Shown: one piece after another, positions 41,032 through 48,817 of the stretch
How positions within the stretch are numbered: the first letter of the stretch is position 1
How the letters are laid out: every line of letters starts with the position of its first letter
NCBI GenBank assembly: GCA_016714005.1
Contig: JADJOA010000014.1
Location: 434,001 to 498,000, forward strand
DNA: 64,000 nt
Direction of reading: 5' to 3'
DNA from: Bacteroidota bacterium
GTDB lineage: Bacteria; Bacteroidota; Bacteroidia; AKYH767-A; OLB10
Notes under the pieces: model-generated
Seen by the model: the letters and a program-made list of their open reading frames with translations, nothing else
The model's database searches: none
What the model was told of the DNA's origin: nothing
Made by a program: the position numbers and the translations under genes

Positions 41032-41062
41032 TTTGAGACTGTAGTTATCACTGTTAGATTTG
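41032..41062 (+). promoter_or_regulatory. Strong Bacteroidota-type promoter of the outer-membrane barrel gene
   Basis: TTTG at 41032-41035 and TAGATTTG at 41055-41062, separated by exactly 19 bases, match the -33 and -7 consensus (TTTG, TAnnTTTG) of Bacteroidota sigma-ABfr promoters. The start codon is 36 bases downstream, so a leader of about 25-30 bases is expected. Confidence 0.8.
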
Positions 41063-41097
41063 ACCCCAACAAAATTAAAAATTCAAAATAAATAACT

Positions 41098-41691
41098 ATG
41101 AACAAAATTTCTAAAATGTTGGTTGCTGCATGCACACTTGCTGTTGCAACATTTAGTGCTGATGCACAAATTAAGTATGGACCGGTTTTAGGTTTAAATC
41201 TTGCCAATGTTGCAGGTGATGTAGAAAACAATGCCATGAAAATTGGTGCCCACATTGGTGGTGTTGTTTCTATCGGTATAACCGATAACATTTCTGTTGA
41301 ACCGGGTATTCAGTTTTCAATGAAAGGAAGTCAGGATTCTGAAGAGAGTAAGTTTAAAAGCAATGTAAATTACATTGATATTCCAATTACTTTACGCTAT
41401 GCTTTTGGCGAAGAAGGAACTGGTTTTAACATTGGAGTTGGTCCTTATGTAGGGATACTAATGTCGGCTAAATACACTGATGGAGATAACGATATTGATT
41501 ACAAGGAATTTGTTAACAGTACTGATTTTGGACTAAATGTGGGATTAGGCTATCAATTAGAAAGCGGATTAGGTTTCGGTGCAAACTATGGACTTGGCTT
41601 CGCCAATACCATTAAAGATCCTGTTGATGATTAAAAAGTTACCAATACCAACATTCAAATTTCTATTCGCTACATGTTAGGTGGAAAATAA
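41098..41691 (+). CDS. PorT-like outer-membrane beta-barrel protein, interrupted by one in-frame stop
   Basis: The frame from 41098 has a signal peptide (ISKMLVAACTLAVATFSADA) and then paired amphipathic strands, for example IKYGPVLGLNLAN, GVVSIGITDNISVEPGIQFS and LNVGLGYQLESGLGFGANYG, typical of the outer-membrane beta-barrel family of Bacteroidota. The frame meets TAA at 41632-41634, but reading through it in phase gives KVTNTNIQISIRYMLGGK and a real stop at 41689-41691. That C-terminal strand is needed to close the barrel, so the internal TAA is probably a sequence error. It probably folds in the outer membrane, perhaps for adhesion or transport. It has its own promoter and terminator. Confidence 0.85.
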
Positions 41692-41721
41692 TTAATAATT
41701 TAAACTCATCGCTTGCAAGAG

Positions 41722-41747
41722 AGGAGCTCAGAAGAGCTCCTTTTTTA
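41722..41747 (+). terminator. Rho-independent terminator
   Basis: An 8-bp perfect stem (AGGAGCTC with GAGCTCCT) and AGAA loop are followed by a T run (TTTTTT). It ends the transcript of the outer-membrane barrel gene, 31 bases after the true stop. Confidence 0.92.
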
Positions 41748-41774
41748 TTGCTTTAATTTTTTGATTTTTGCGCA

Positions 41775-42199
41775 ATGGCTAAAAAAATTTTAAAGATTGA
41801 TTACAGCGAAAGCTTTGATTTTTTTTAGCTGGCATTGTATGTGGTTATAAAGATTACCGGGTATGTTTTGAATTGAATGCTTTGCTTAACATTAGTTTTA
41901 AGCGATTAACAGACCACAGCATTAACACTGGAAAATTAGGCGCAAAATCTTTTTATGCTTTTTATGGTTTTAAAAATAAGTTCGGGCACGAATACTACAT
42001 TTTATCTAACAAAGGCACATCGGGCACATTGATTCCGGAAAAAGCAACCATCGATTATTTTTTAGTACTGAAATCGGAAGAAAAAAATATTGACTTTAGA
42101 AGCATTCTCAAACAAATTAAAACCTTAGAGGTTATTACTGCAGTTACACAAATAGAGCCGTCATCTTTAAAATCGGCAGAAAACCTTTTATTTGATTAA
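41775..42199 (+). CDS. IPExxxVDY family protein, one frameshift
   Basis: The ATG at 41775 begins MAKKILKIDYSESFDF; a T8 run at 41819-41826 needs one more T, after which the frame LAGIVCGYKDYRVCFELN continues to 42199. The corrected length is about 141 residues. The motif IPEKATIDYFLVL matches the IPExxxVDY signature of this Bacteroidota family, which is commonly encoded directly upstream of pyk. The stop is 2 bases before pyk, so they are co-transcribed. Function unknown; a link to central metabolism is only inferred from the neighbour. Confidence 0.85.
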
Positions 42200-42201
42200 A
42201 C

Positions 42202-43638
42202 ATGTCAAAAAAACATTTCAGTAAAACAAAAATTGTTGCAACAATAGGGCCGGCATCATCATCAAAAGAAATGATGGATAAACTTATTGATGCAGGAGCT
42301 GATGTTTTGCGAATAAACGCATCCCATGGCGAACATGCAGTAATGCAGCAAATAGTGGAAAATATAAGAGAGATAAATGAGCAGAATGATTCTCACATAG
42401 CAATATTGTTTGATTTGCAAGGGCCAAAAATTAGGATAGGCGAAATTGAAAATGGAAGTTGCGAACTGAATGATGGGGCACAATTTATTCTTACAACCAA
42501 GCTTTGCATAGGCAATGCCGAAATGGCTTACATTAAATACAGTTCTTTTATTACTGACGTAAAAAAAGGGGATTTAATTTTAATTGATGATGGCAAGATT
42601 CAACTGCAGGTAGAAAATATTTTGAATGATGCAGAGGTAATAACTACTGTTATACATGGCGGTGTTTTATCATCGCGTAAAGGGGTAAATCTTCCAAACA
42701 CCAAAATTTCTTTACCATCACTTACTGAAAAAGACCATGCCGATTTGACTTTTGCTCTTAATAATAATATTGAATGGATAGGGCTATCTTTTGTGCGAAG
42801 TGCGCGAGATATTTTATTCCTTAAAGAAATTATCAAGAAGCATGGCAAGCAAACAAAGGTTATTGCAAAAATTGAAAAGCCTGAAGCGGTAGATAATATT
42901 GATGCAATAATTACTGCAACAGATGGAGTAATGGTTGCTCGTGGTGATTTAGGGGTGGAAGTAGAAATGGAAAAAGTTCCAATCATACAGAAAAAAATTG
43001 TTAGCAAATGCCGAGAAGCGGGCAAGCCTGTAATTATTGCTACACAAATGATGGAAAGCATGGTTACCAACTTCAGGCCTACACGTGCTGAGGCAAATGA
43101 TGTTGGTAATGCAGTTTATGATGGTGCAGATGCTTTAATGCTGAGTGGCGAAACATCGGTAGGAAAATTTCCTGTTGAAACAGTTAAAGCCATGCAAAAA
43201 ATAATTTTAGCAGTAGAAGCAGATGAAAGTATTTACTACCGCTTTTGGAAACCTGATAGCAAATCAAGAACGTTCATTTCAGACTCTACTTGCTATAATG
43301 CATGTGTTATAGCCATGCAATCAGGCGCTGTTGCCATTGCTGCTATGACTCATAGTGGCTATACTGCCTACAAAATATCGAGCCAGCGACCCAAAGCCAA
43401 CACTTTTATTTTTACAGATAATAAGCCCATTTTAAATACGCTGAGTTTATTTTGGGGCGTACGTGGTTTGTATTACGATAAATATGAAAGCACCGATCAG
43501 ACAATAACGGACATAAAAAATATTTTAAAGGACAATGGTTATGTACATGCTCACGAAATAATAATACATGTGGCAAGCACTCCGTTAAATGAACGCTCGC
43601 GCGCCAATACCATTAAAATTAACAAAGTTGATGACTGA
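42202..43638 (+). CDS. pyk: Pyruvate kinase
   Basis: A 478-residue intact enzyme of usual length. It has the N-terminal KTKIVATIGPASSS, the active-site Lys in AKIEKPEAVDN, the Mg/K-binding MVARGDLGVEV and the substrate-binding ATQMMESM and PTRAEANDV segments. The C-terminal domain is complete to residue 478. It converts phosphoenolpyruvate and ADP to pyruvate and ATP. It follows the IPExxxVDY gene in a two-gene operon and converges on pyrH, 2 bases away. Confidence 0.97.
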   Translation: MSKKHFSKTKIVATIGPASSSKEMMDKLIDAGADVLRINASHGEHAVMQQIVENIREINEQNDSHIAILFDLQGPKIRIGEIENGSCELNDGAQFILTTKLCIGNAEMAYIKYSSFITDVKKGDLILIDDGKIQLQVENILNDAEVITTVIHGGVLSSRKGVNLPNTKISLPSLTEKDHADLTFALNNNIEWIGLSFVRSARDILFLKEIIKKHGKQTKVIAKIEKPEAVDNIDAIITATDGVMVARGDLGVEVEMEKVPIIQKKIVSKCREAGKPVIIATQMMESMVTNFRPTRAEANDVGNAVYDGADALMLSGETSVGKFPVETVKAMQKIILAVEADESIYYRFWKPDSKSRTFISDSTCYNACVIAMQSGAVAIAAMTHSGYTAYKISSQRPKANTFIFTDNKPILNTLSLFWGVRGLYYDKYESTDQTITDIKNILKDNGYVHAHEIIIHVASTPLNERSRANTIKINKVDD

Positions 43639-43640
43639 TT

Positions 43641-44348
43641 TTAGCCCTCAACAAGGGTTCCGACCTCATCACCCTGCACAAGACTCATCAGGTTGCCTTT
43701 TTTATTCATATCAAAAACAATGATGGGTAATTTATTTTCATGACAGAGTGTAAAAGCCGTCATGTCCATCACCTTTAAATCTTTTTCAAAAACCTCGTTA
43801 AAAGTTATTTTACTGTAACGTGTTGCCGATGTATCTTTTTCGGCGTCGGCAGTATAAATACCATCAACACGAGTACCTTTTAAAATTACGTTAGCTTCAA
43901 TTTCAATGGCGCGTAAAGATGCAGCCGTATCTGTTGTAAAGTATGGATTACCGGTGCCTGCACCAAATATTACAACCCTGCCTTTTTCCAAATGACGTAC
44001 TGCTCTGCGCCTGATAAATGGTTCACATATAGCTTCCATTTTTATGGCAGATTGCAGGCGCGTGTTAATTCCTTTTTGCTCTAATGCACTTTGCAAAGCC
44101 ATGCTGTTAATTACTGTTGCAAGCATTCCCATATAATCTCCCTGCACCCTGTCCATACCGCCTTCTGCGGCCTGCAATCCCCTGAAAATATTTCCTCCTC
44201 CAATTACAATAGCAACTTGCACACCTTTATCAACTATAGATTTAATGTCCTGCGCATATTGAGAAAGACGGGTATTGTCAATACCAAAATTTTTATCGCC
44301 CATTAAGGCTTCGCCACTCAGTTTTAAAAGGATTCGGTTATACTTCAT
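43641..44348 (-). CDS. pyrH: UMP kinase
   Basis: From the ATG at 44346-44348 (MKYNRILLKLSGEALMG) it is 235 residues, the normal length. It has the GGGNIFRGLQAAEGGMDRVQ segment, the AGTGNPYFTTDTAASLRA nucleotide-binding loop and TRVDGIYTADAEKD typical of bacterial hexameric UMP kinases. It makes UDP from UMP and ATP. A longer in-frame start at 44387 would add 13 residues that are not conserved in the family, so it is not preferred. It lies upstream of no obvious partner; lysA is on the same strand, about 60 bases earlier. Confidence 0.96.
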   Translation of the reverse strand: MKYNRILLKLSGEALMGDKNFGIDNTRLSQYAQDIKSIVDKGVQVAIVIGGGNIFRGLQAAEGGMDRVQGDYMGMLATVINSMALQSALEQKGINTRLQSAIKMEAICEPFIRRRAVRHLEKGRVVIFGAGTGNPYFTTDTAASLRAIEIEANVILKGTRVDGIYTADAEKDTSATRYSKITFNEVFEKDLKVMDMTAFTLCHENKLPIIVFDMNKKGNLMSLVQGDEVGTLVEG

Positions 44349-44409
44349 TTGTGCAGAGCTTTTGTTCAGTTGCGCGCGAATATACAACTGAAAAATAAAC
44401 GAAAAGAAA

Positions 44410-45643
44410 TCACAACTCCACTTCTACCATATTTTGAATAATGTCATCTATGGTTTCTCTTTTCCTGATAAGTTGTATGTTGTTCTTGTAAATTAAAACC
44501 TCGGCAGGGCGCGGACGAAGATTGTAATTGTTACTCATTGTATATCCATAAGCGCCTGCGTTTTTAATGCAGAGAATATCTCCTTCGCGCACTTCTTCAA
44601 GTTTTCTGTCCCACGCAAACGTGTCGGTTTCGCAAATATTTCCAACAACGGTATAAATGCGTGGAGTGCCTGTTGGATTAGAAATGTTGATGATGTGATG
44701 ATAAGCATCATAAAACATGGGGCGGATTAAATGATTTTGCCCGGAATCAACTCCTGCAAAAACGGTGGCTGTTGTTTGCTTGACTACGTTAACTTTGACC
44801 AATAAAAATCCGGCTTCGCTGACTAAAAATTTTCCGGGCTCAAACCATAGTTCAAGTTCCTTACCCTGCCTCTCCGGCAGGCAGGCGTACTCTTTACAAA
44901 AACTTTGAAATCGTTCTGTAATTGTTTTTCCCAACTCTTCAATGTCTGTTATAACATCGTCTTCTTTATAGGCAACTTTAAACCCACTGCCAAAATCAAT
45001 AAACTCAAGGTCTTTAAAATTAACAGCAGCGTCAAATAACAGTTCGGCACCACGTATAAAAACACCGGCATCAAGTATATCGCTTCCTGTGTGCATGTGC
45101 AGCCCGTTAATGAGCATGTTTTCTTTTTCTACAATTCTTATTACATGGCGCAACTGATGAATGGATATTCCAAACTTAGAATCTATGTGCCCTGTTTGTA
45201 TATGTACGTTACCTCCTGCAACAATATGCGGGTTTAATCTTATGCAACAAGGTACAGAGTTGCCAAACTCATGTCCGAATTGTTGAAGGATGGAAATATT
45301 ATCAATATTGATTTGCACACCCAACGTTACTGCTTGTTTTATTTCATCAAACGAAACTCCATTGGGGGTAAATAAAATTTCGGAAGCTGAAAATCCTGCA
45401 CGCAATCCAAGCTGAACTTCGTAAATAGATACAGCATCTAATCCTGCTCCTTGTTGCTTGAGCAGTTTTAAAATGTTGATGTTGTTTAGCGCCTTAAGCG
45501 CATATTTTATTTTGAGGTTGTTGCCAGCAAATGCATTTTTCAGTTTGTTATATTGTGCAATTATTTTTTTCGGCATCATAAACATAAACAGGAGTGCCAT
45601 ATTGATTGGCAATGGAAATGAGTGTTTCGTTGTTAGGCTGCAT
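44410..45643 (-). CDS. lysA: Diaminopimelate decarboxylase, one frameshift and a palindromic insert
   Basis: The true start is the ATG at 45641-45643 (MQPNNETLISIANQYGTPVY). Removing one T from the T7 at 45564-45570 joins VYDAEKIIAQYNKLK to the rest, giving about 410 residues. The PLP lysine is K50 in IKYALKALNN; HTGSD, GSGFKVAY, GQNHLIRP and CETDTFAWDR mark the alanine-racemase-like barrel and the second domain. It decarboxylates meso-DAP to L-lysine. Between KEY and ELELWFEPGKF it carries an extra ten or so residues (ACLPERQGK) that most relatives lack, encoded by a palindromic repeat at 44865-44881. Confidence 0.95.
44865..44881. repeat. Palindromic element inserted in lysA, copy 2
   Basis: A 6-bp perfect palindrome (CCTGCC, loop TCTCC, GGCAGG) sits within the lysA frame and codes for CLPERQ on the reverse strand. 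It is GC-rich compared with the surrounding coding sequence, keeps the frame, and resembles the repeat at 36589-36611. Similar elements in bacterial coding regions are known in other phyla, for example the Rickettsia palindromic elements. Confidence 0.6.
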
Positions 45644-45728
45644 GTGAAAATTTGTTAACGATATTTATTAATGGCAGGGTTTGATTGAATGTTTGAACCC
45701 GAGGTTTCTACGGTAATGATTCAGAGCC

Positions 45729-45800
45729 GTCATTCTGAACGCAGTGAAGAAACTTTTTAAGTTCGGTTTTGAAGAGTTTCTTCACTGCGTTCAGAATGAC
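45729..45800. repeat. Perfect 26-bp inverted repeat
   Basis: Arms at 45729-45754 and 45775-45800 are exact reverse complements (26 of 26), separated by 20 bases. The arm begins GTCATTCTGAACGCAGTGA and ends GAAACT. It lies between lysA and the tsf terminator, outside any gene. It would form a very stable hairpin in either strand, yet is not followed by a U-run, so it is not a usual terminator. Related sequences are widespread in Bacteroidota as dispersed intergenic palindromes. Confidence 0.85.
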
Positions 45801-45831
45801 CTTGTATTAAGCTATGCTGCGTCTAAAAAAC

Positions 45832-45863
45832 AAAAAAGCCGTCAACATAAAATGCAGACGGCT
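45832..45863 (-). terminator. Terminator of the rplM-rpsI-rpsB-tsf operon
   Basis: Read on the reverse strand, an 8-bp stem (AAGCCGTC with GACGGCTT) around a 13-base loop is followed by a T run. It starts about 20 bases after the true end of tsf at 45885 and would end the ribosomal operon transcript. Confidence 0.85.
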
Positions 45864-45884
45864 TACTTATTCGCTTAATAACTA

Positions 45885-46717
45885 TTAACCGCCTATTTGT
45901 ACGCGTTTAAATTTAGTTACTGTTAATCCTTTTTCTACACCATCTAAATACTGACGGATGGTTTTCTTTTCGTCTTTAATAAACGATTGATTTAATAAAG
46001 TGCTTTCCTGGTAGAATTTGTTTAATTTACCTAAAGCAATTTTTTCAATCATTGCTTCGGGTTTTCCTTCCGGCGGGCTTGCTCTTTACCAATTTCAATT
46101 TCACGCTCAATAATTTTAGGATCCACATCATCTTTATCAACTGCTACAGGATTCATGGCTGCAATTTGCATAGCCACATCTTTACCTGCATCGGCACCAT
46201 TGGCAGAAGATACACCAACCATTGAAACTACTTTGTTACCAGGATGAATATAAATTACAACCCTAGGTGCTTCAATAATATCGTAAGCAATAAACTCCAT
46301 CTTCTCACCAATTTTTCCGATTTGGTCAGATAATTTATCTCCAACGGTTACGCCTTGCATAGGCAATGCTTTGATCTCTTCAACTGTTTTTGCATTGTTG
46401 CTCATGGCTATGTCAAGCACAGCATCAACAAACGAGGTAAAGTCTGCACTCTTGCCTACGAAATCTGTTTCGCAGGTTAAGCCCAGCAAATATCCTTTGG
46501 TTGCATCGGCATTTGTTTTAGCAATGATATAACCTTCTTTTGTTTCGCGATCGGCACGGTTGGCGGCTACTTTTTGTCCGCGTTTGCGTAATTCATCTAT
46601 GGCTTTTTCAAAATCGCCATTGGCTTCGGCTAAAGCTTTTTTGCAATCCATCATACCGGCACCGGTCATTTGACGGAGTTTATTTACATCGGCTGCACTA
46701 ATTGTTAATGTACTCAT
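45885..46717 (-). CDS. tsf: Elongation factor Ts, one frameshift
   Basis: The frame from 46717 has the N-terminal UBA-like domain (NKLRQMTGAGMMDCKKAL) and the TDFVGKSADF motif that exchanges nucleotide on EF-Tu. Around 46068 one base is missing; restoring it changes ARRKENPKQ-stop to ARREGKPEAMIEKIALGKL and extends the frame to 45885 (KRVQIGG). The corrected length of about 277 residues is normal. As tsf is essential, the frameshift is almost certainly a sequence error. It is the last gene of the ribosomal operon, 120 bases after rpsB. Confidence 0.97.
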
Positions 46718-46764
46718 TTTATTTTGTTATTGTTTTTTTTAATGTGTTGAATGTTTTAAAATAA

Positions 46765-46821
46765 TTTAACCACCTGTCTTATCATCAACCACACGGTTGA
46801 CAGAAGAGCCAGATGGTTAAA
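46765..46821 (-). promoter_or_regulatory. Conserved-looking hairpin in the rpsB-tsf gap
   Basis: In the 120-base gap, outer arms at 46765-46776 and 46810-46821 pair over 12 positions (one as G-U), and an inner 6-bp stem TCAACC/GGTTGA with an ACAC loop lies at 46785-46800. There is no U-run just after, so a full terminator is unlikely. It could be an attenuator, an mRNA processing site or a translation element that adjusts EF-Ts relative to S2. A function is not established. Confidence 0.45.
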
Positions 46822-46837
46822 CGAATAATTGTATTAT

Positions 46838-47721
46838 TTATTCAGCAGATTTTTTTGGTCCGCCTTTTCTTGCTCTTGTTCCACCGCCTGCACCCGGTTT
46901 TTTGTTTGCAGGTTTAGCAGCAGTAGGTGCATCACCCTCTTCTTCTTCACCGGCTACGGCATAAGATTTCTCACCCTCGCCACGTTCTCCACTTTCTTCT
47001 TCTGCAGCAGCTTCGCGCTCGCGGTCAGCTTCTTTATCCATTTTGCGCTCACCCATTCCTTCTTCAATGGCTTTTATCATTTCAGCAATAATTACTTCTA
47101 CAGATTTTGAAGCATCATCATTAGCCGGAATCGGGAAATCTATTTCAGATGGGTCGGTATTGGTATCGCAAATAGCAATTGTTGGGATGCCTAATTTTTG
47201 TGCTTCGGCAACTGCAATATGCTCTTTCATTATATCAACAATAAAAAGTGCAGCAGGCAAACGGGTAAGGTCGGCAATAGAGCCAAGGAATTTTTCCATT
47301 TTGGCTTTTTGACGACTTACTGTCAGTTTTTCTTTTTTTGAAATGTTGTTGAAAGACTCATCTTTCATAAACTTTTCAAAGCCTGTCATTTTCTTAACCG
47401 ATTTGCGTTGTGTTGCAAAATTAGTAAGCATACCACCAGGCTAGCGCTCGGTTATGTAAGGCATGTTAACCGATGTTGCAGCATTGGCTACAATATCTTT
47501 TGCCTGTTTTTGGTGGCTACAAAAGAACTTTTTACCGCTTTTGCAATTTGCTTTATAGCAGCAGCAGCCTCTTCGAGCTTAGCCTGTGTTTTGTTTAAAT
47601 CAATAATGTGAATGCCATTGCGCTCCATAAAAATATAAGGAGCCATTTTAGGATTCCACTTGCGTTTGAGGTGACCAAAGTGGCAACCGGCATCAAGTAA
47701 TTGTTGTGTGGTAACTGACAT
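46838..47721 (-). CDS. rpsB: Ribosomal protein S2, one frameshift and an in-frame amber codon
   Basis: The N-terminal frame 47488-47721 reads LLDAGCHFGHLKRKWNPKM, the S2 signature. A T5 run at 47507-47511 lacks one base; repair gives FVATKKQAKDIVANAATSVN and MPYITER. The next codon is TAG at 47441-47443 where the family has Trp (TER-W-PGGMLTN), then the frame continues to 46838. The corrected length of about 294 residues is longer than the usual 240-260; the extra is a low-complexity acidic and then basic tail from about residue 230. Both disruptions in an essential gene indicate sequence errors. S2 sits on the 30S subunit. Confidence 0.95.
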
Positions 47722-47753
47722 GTAACAGGTACTGTGTTTGTATAATTAAAATA

Positions 47754-48140
47754 TTAACGTTTGCTGAACTGGAATCTTTTGCGGGCTTTTTTCTGACCTG
47801 GCTTTTTACGCTCAACCATGCGTGGGTCGCGGGTTAATAGACCTTCTTTTTTTAAAGCCGGACGGTGTTCTGTACCCACTTCGCAAATAGCGCGTGATAT
47901 GGCAAGGCGCACGGCTTCTGCCTGACCTGTTATGCCTCCGCCCTGTACGTTAACCACCACATCCCACTGTTCTTTAAGGTTGGTAACAATAAAAGGCTGG
48001 TTTAATTTGTACTGCAACGGACCGGTAGTAAAATAATTTTTGTACTCGCGCTCGTTAACAGTTATTGCGCCTGTGCCCGGTGTCATGTATATGCGGGCAA
48101 CAGATGTTTTCCTTCTTCCTACTTTATGTATTGCGTTCAT
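47754..48140 (-). CDS. rpsI: Ribosomal protein S9
   Basis: A 128-residue intact protein with the S9 motifs VGRRKTSVARIY near the start, GGGITGQAEAVRLAISRA in the middle, and the C-terminal RKKPGQKKARKRFQFSKR whose tail reaches the P site. It lies 5 bases after rplM and 32 bases before rpsB on the same strand, as usual in the rplM-rpsI-rpsB-tsf order. Confidence 0.98.
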   Translation of the reverse strand: MNAIHKVGRRKTSVARIYMTPGTGAITVNEREYKNYFTTGPLQYKLNQPFIVTNLKEQWDVVVNVQGGGITGQAEAVRLAISRAICEVGTEHRPALKKEGLLTRDPRMVERKKPGQKKARKRFQFSKR

Positions 48141-48145
48141 TTAAA

Positions 48146-48595
48146 TTAAATATCAAATTTTGTTGGAGTTGGTTTTTGTGCAGCATGTGGGTGTTCTGCT
48201 CCTTTGTATATGTAAAGGTTGCGCTTAAGTGCATTGCCTAATTTGTTTTTTGGCAACATACCATGCACGGCATATTCTAAAATGCGCTCAGGAAATTTTT
48301 CGTTGAGTTTGCGAGGGCTTGTAAAACGCTGCCCGCCAGGGTAGCCGGTGTGCCATACATATTCTTTCTCGGTAAATTTGTTACCGGTAAATTTTACTTT
48401 TTCGGCATTAATAATAATCACATTATCACCGGTATCAACATGCGGGGTAAAGCCAGCGCGGTGTTTTCCGCGAAGCACTTTTGCAATTTGTGATGATAAG
48501 CGACCAACTACCATATCGGTAGCGTCAACCAAAATCCACTGTTTATTAACAGTTTTGGCATTAAGAGAAACAGTCTTGTAAGATAAAGTATCCAC
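48146..48595 (-). CDS. rplM: Ribosomal protein L13
   Basis: A 149-residue protein with the L13 features WILVDATDMVVGRLSSQIAKVLRGKHRAGFT split over residues 20-50, and VWHTGYPGGQRF plus AVHGMLPKNKLG further on. It is a large-subunit protein and the first gene of the operon. The promoter at 48632-48662 and a small leader hairpin lie directly upstream. In E. coli L13 represses its own mRNA, so the leader hairpin could serve the same end here, but this is inference. Confidence 0.98.
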   Translation of the reverse strand: MDTLSYKTVSLNAKTVNKQWILVDATDMVVGRLSSQIAKVLRGKHRAGFTPHVDTGDNVIIINAEKVKFTGNKFTEKEYVWHTGYPGGQRFTSPRKLNEKFPERILEYAVHGMLPKNKLGNALKRNLYIYKGAEHPHAAQKPTPTKFDI

Positions 48596-48612
48596 GATAT
48601 TAAATAGTTTAA

Positions 48613-48662
48613 CCCCTTTTTATGGGGGACGCAAAAGTAAAAGTAATTTTTAAATGAGCAAA
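48613..48662 (-). promoter_or_regulatory. Ribosomal operon promoter and leader hairpin
   Basis: On the reverse strand TTTG (48659-48662) is followed after exactly 19 bases by TACTTTTG (48632-48639), a full match to the Bacteroidota -33/-7 consensus. Transcription should begin near 48625, within or close to a small 4-bp hairpin CCCC/GGGG (48613-48627) about 20 bases before the rplM start. This is the best-supported promoter in the window. Confidence 0.85.
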
Positions 48663-48817
48663 TGGTAGTGTCAAAAATGTGCGAACAGGGGAAATGGGGG
48701 TGGAAAAGGGTTAGAAGGGATTTGAGGAGTTACTAGGGTTGGAAGTGTTGGTGGGGTGGATAGCTTAAGGAGAAATTATTGGATGCGACTGATGCTCCGG
48801 GGAATGAATTGGGGTTT

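Noticed and set aside
42600..43070. Open frame of 156 residues on the minus strand
   Set aside because: It lies wholly antisense to pyk, has no family features and comes from the codon pattern of the real gene.
47441..47443. Stop codon reassignment (TAG or TAA as sense)
   Set aside because: TAG and TAA end many normal genes here (for example DUF5989 ends in TAG), and the in-frame stops are few and mixed; errors explain them better.
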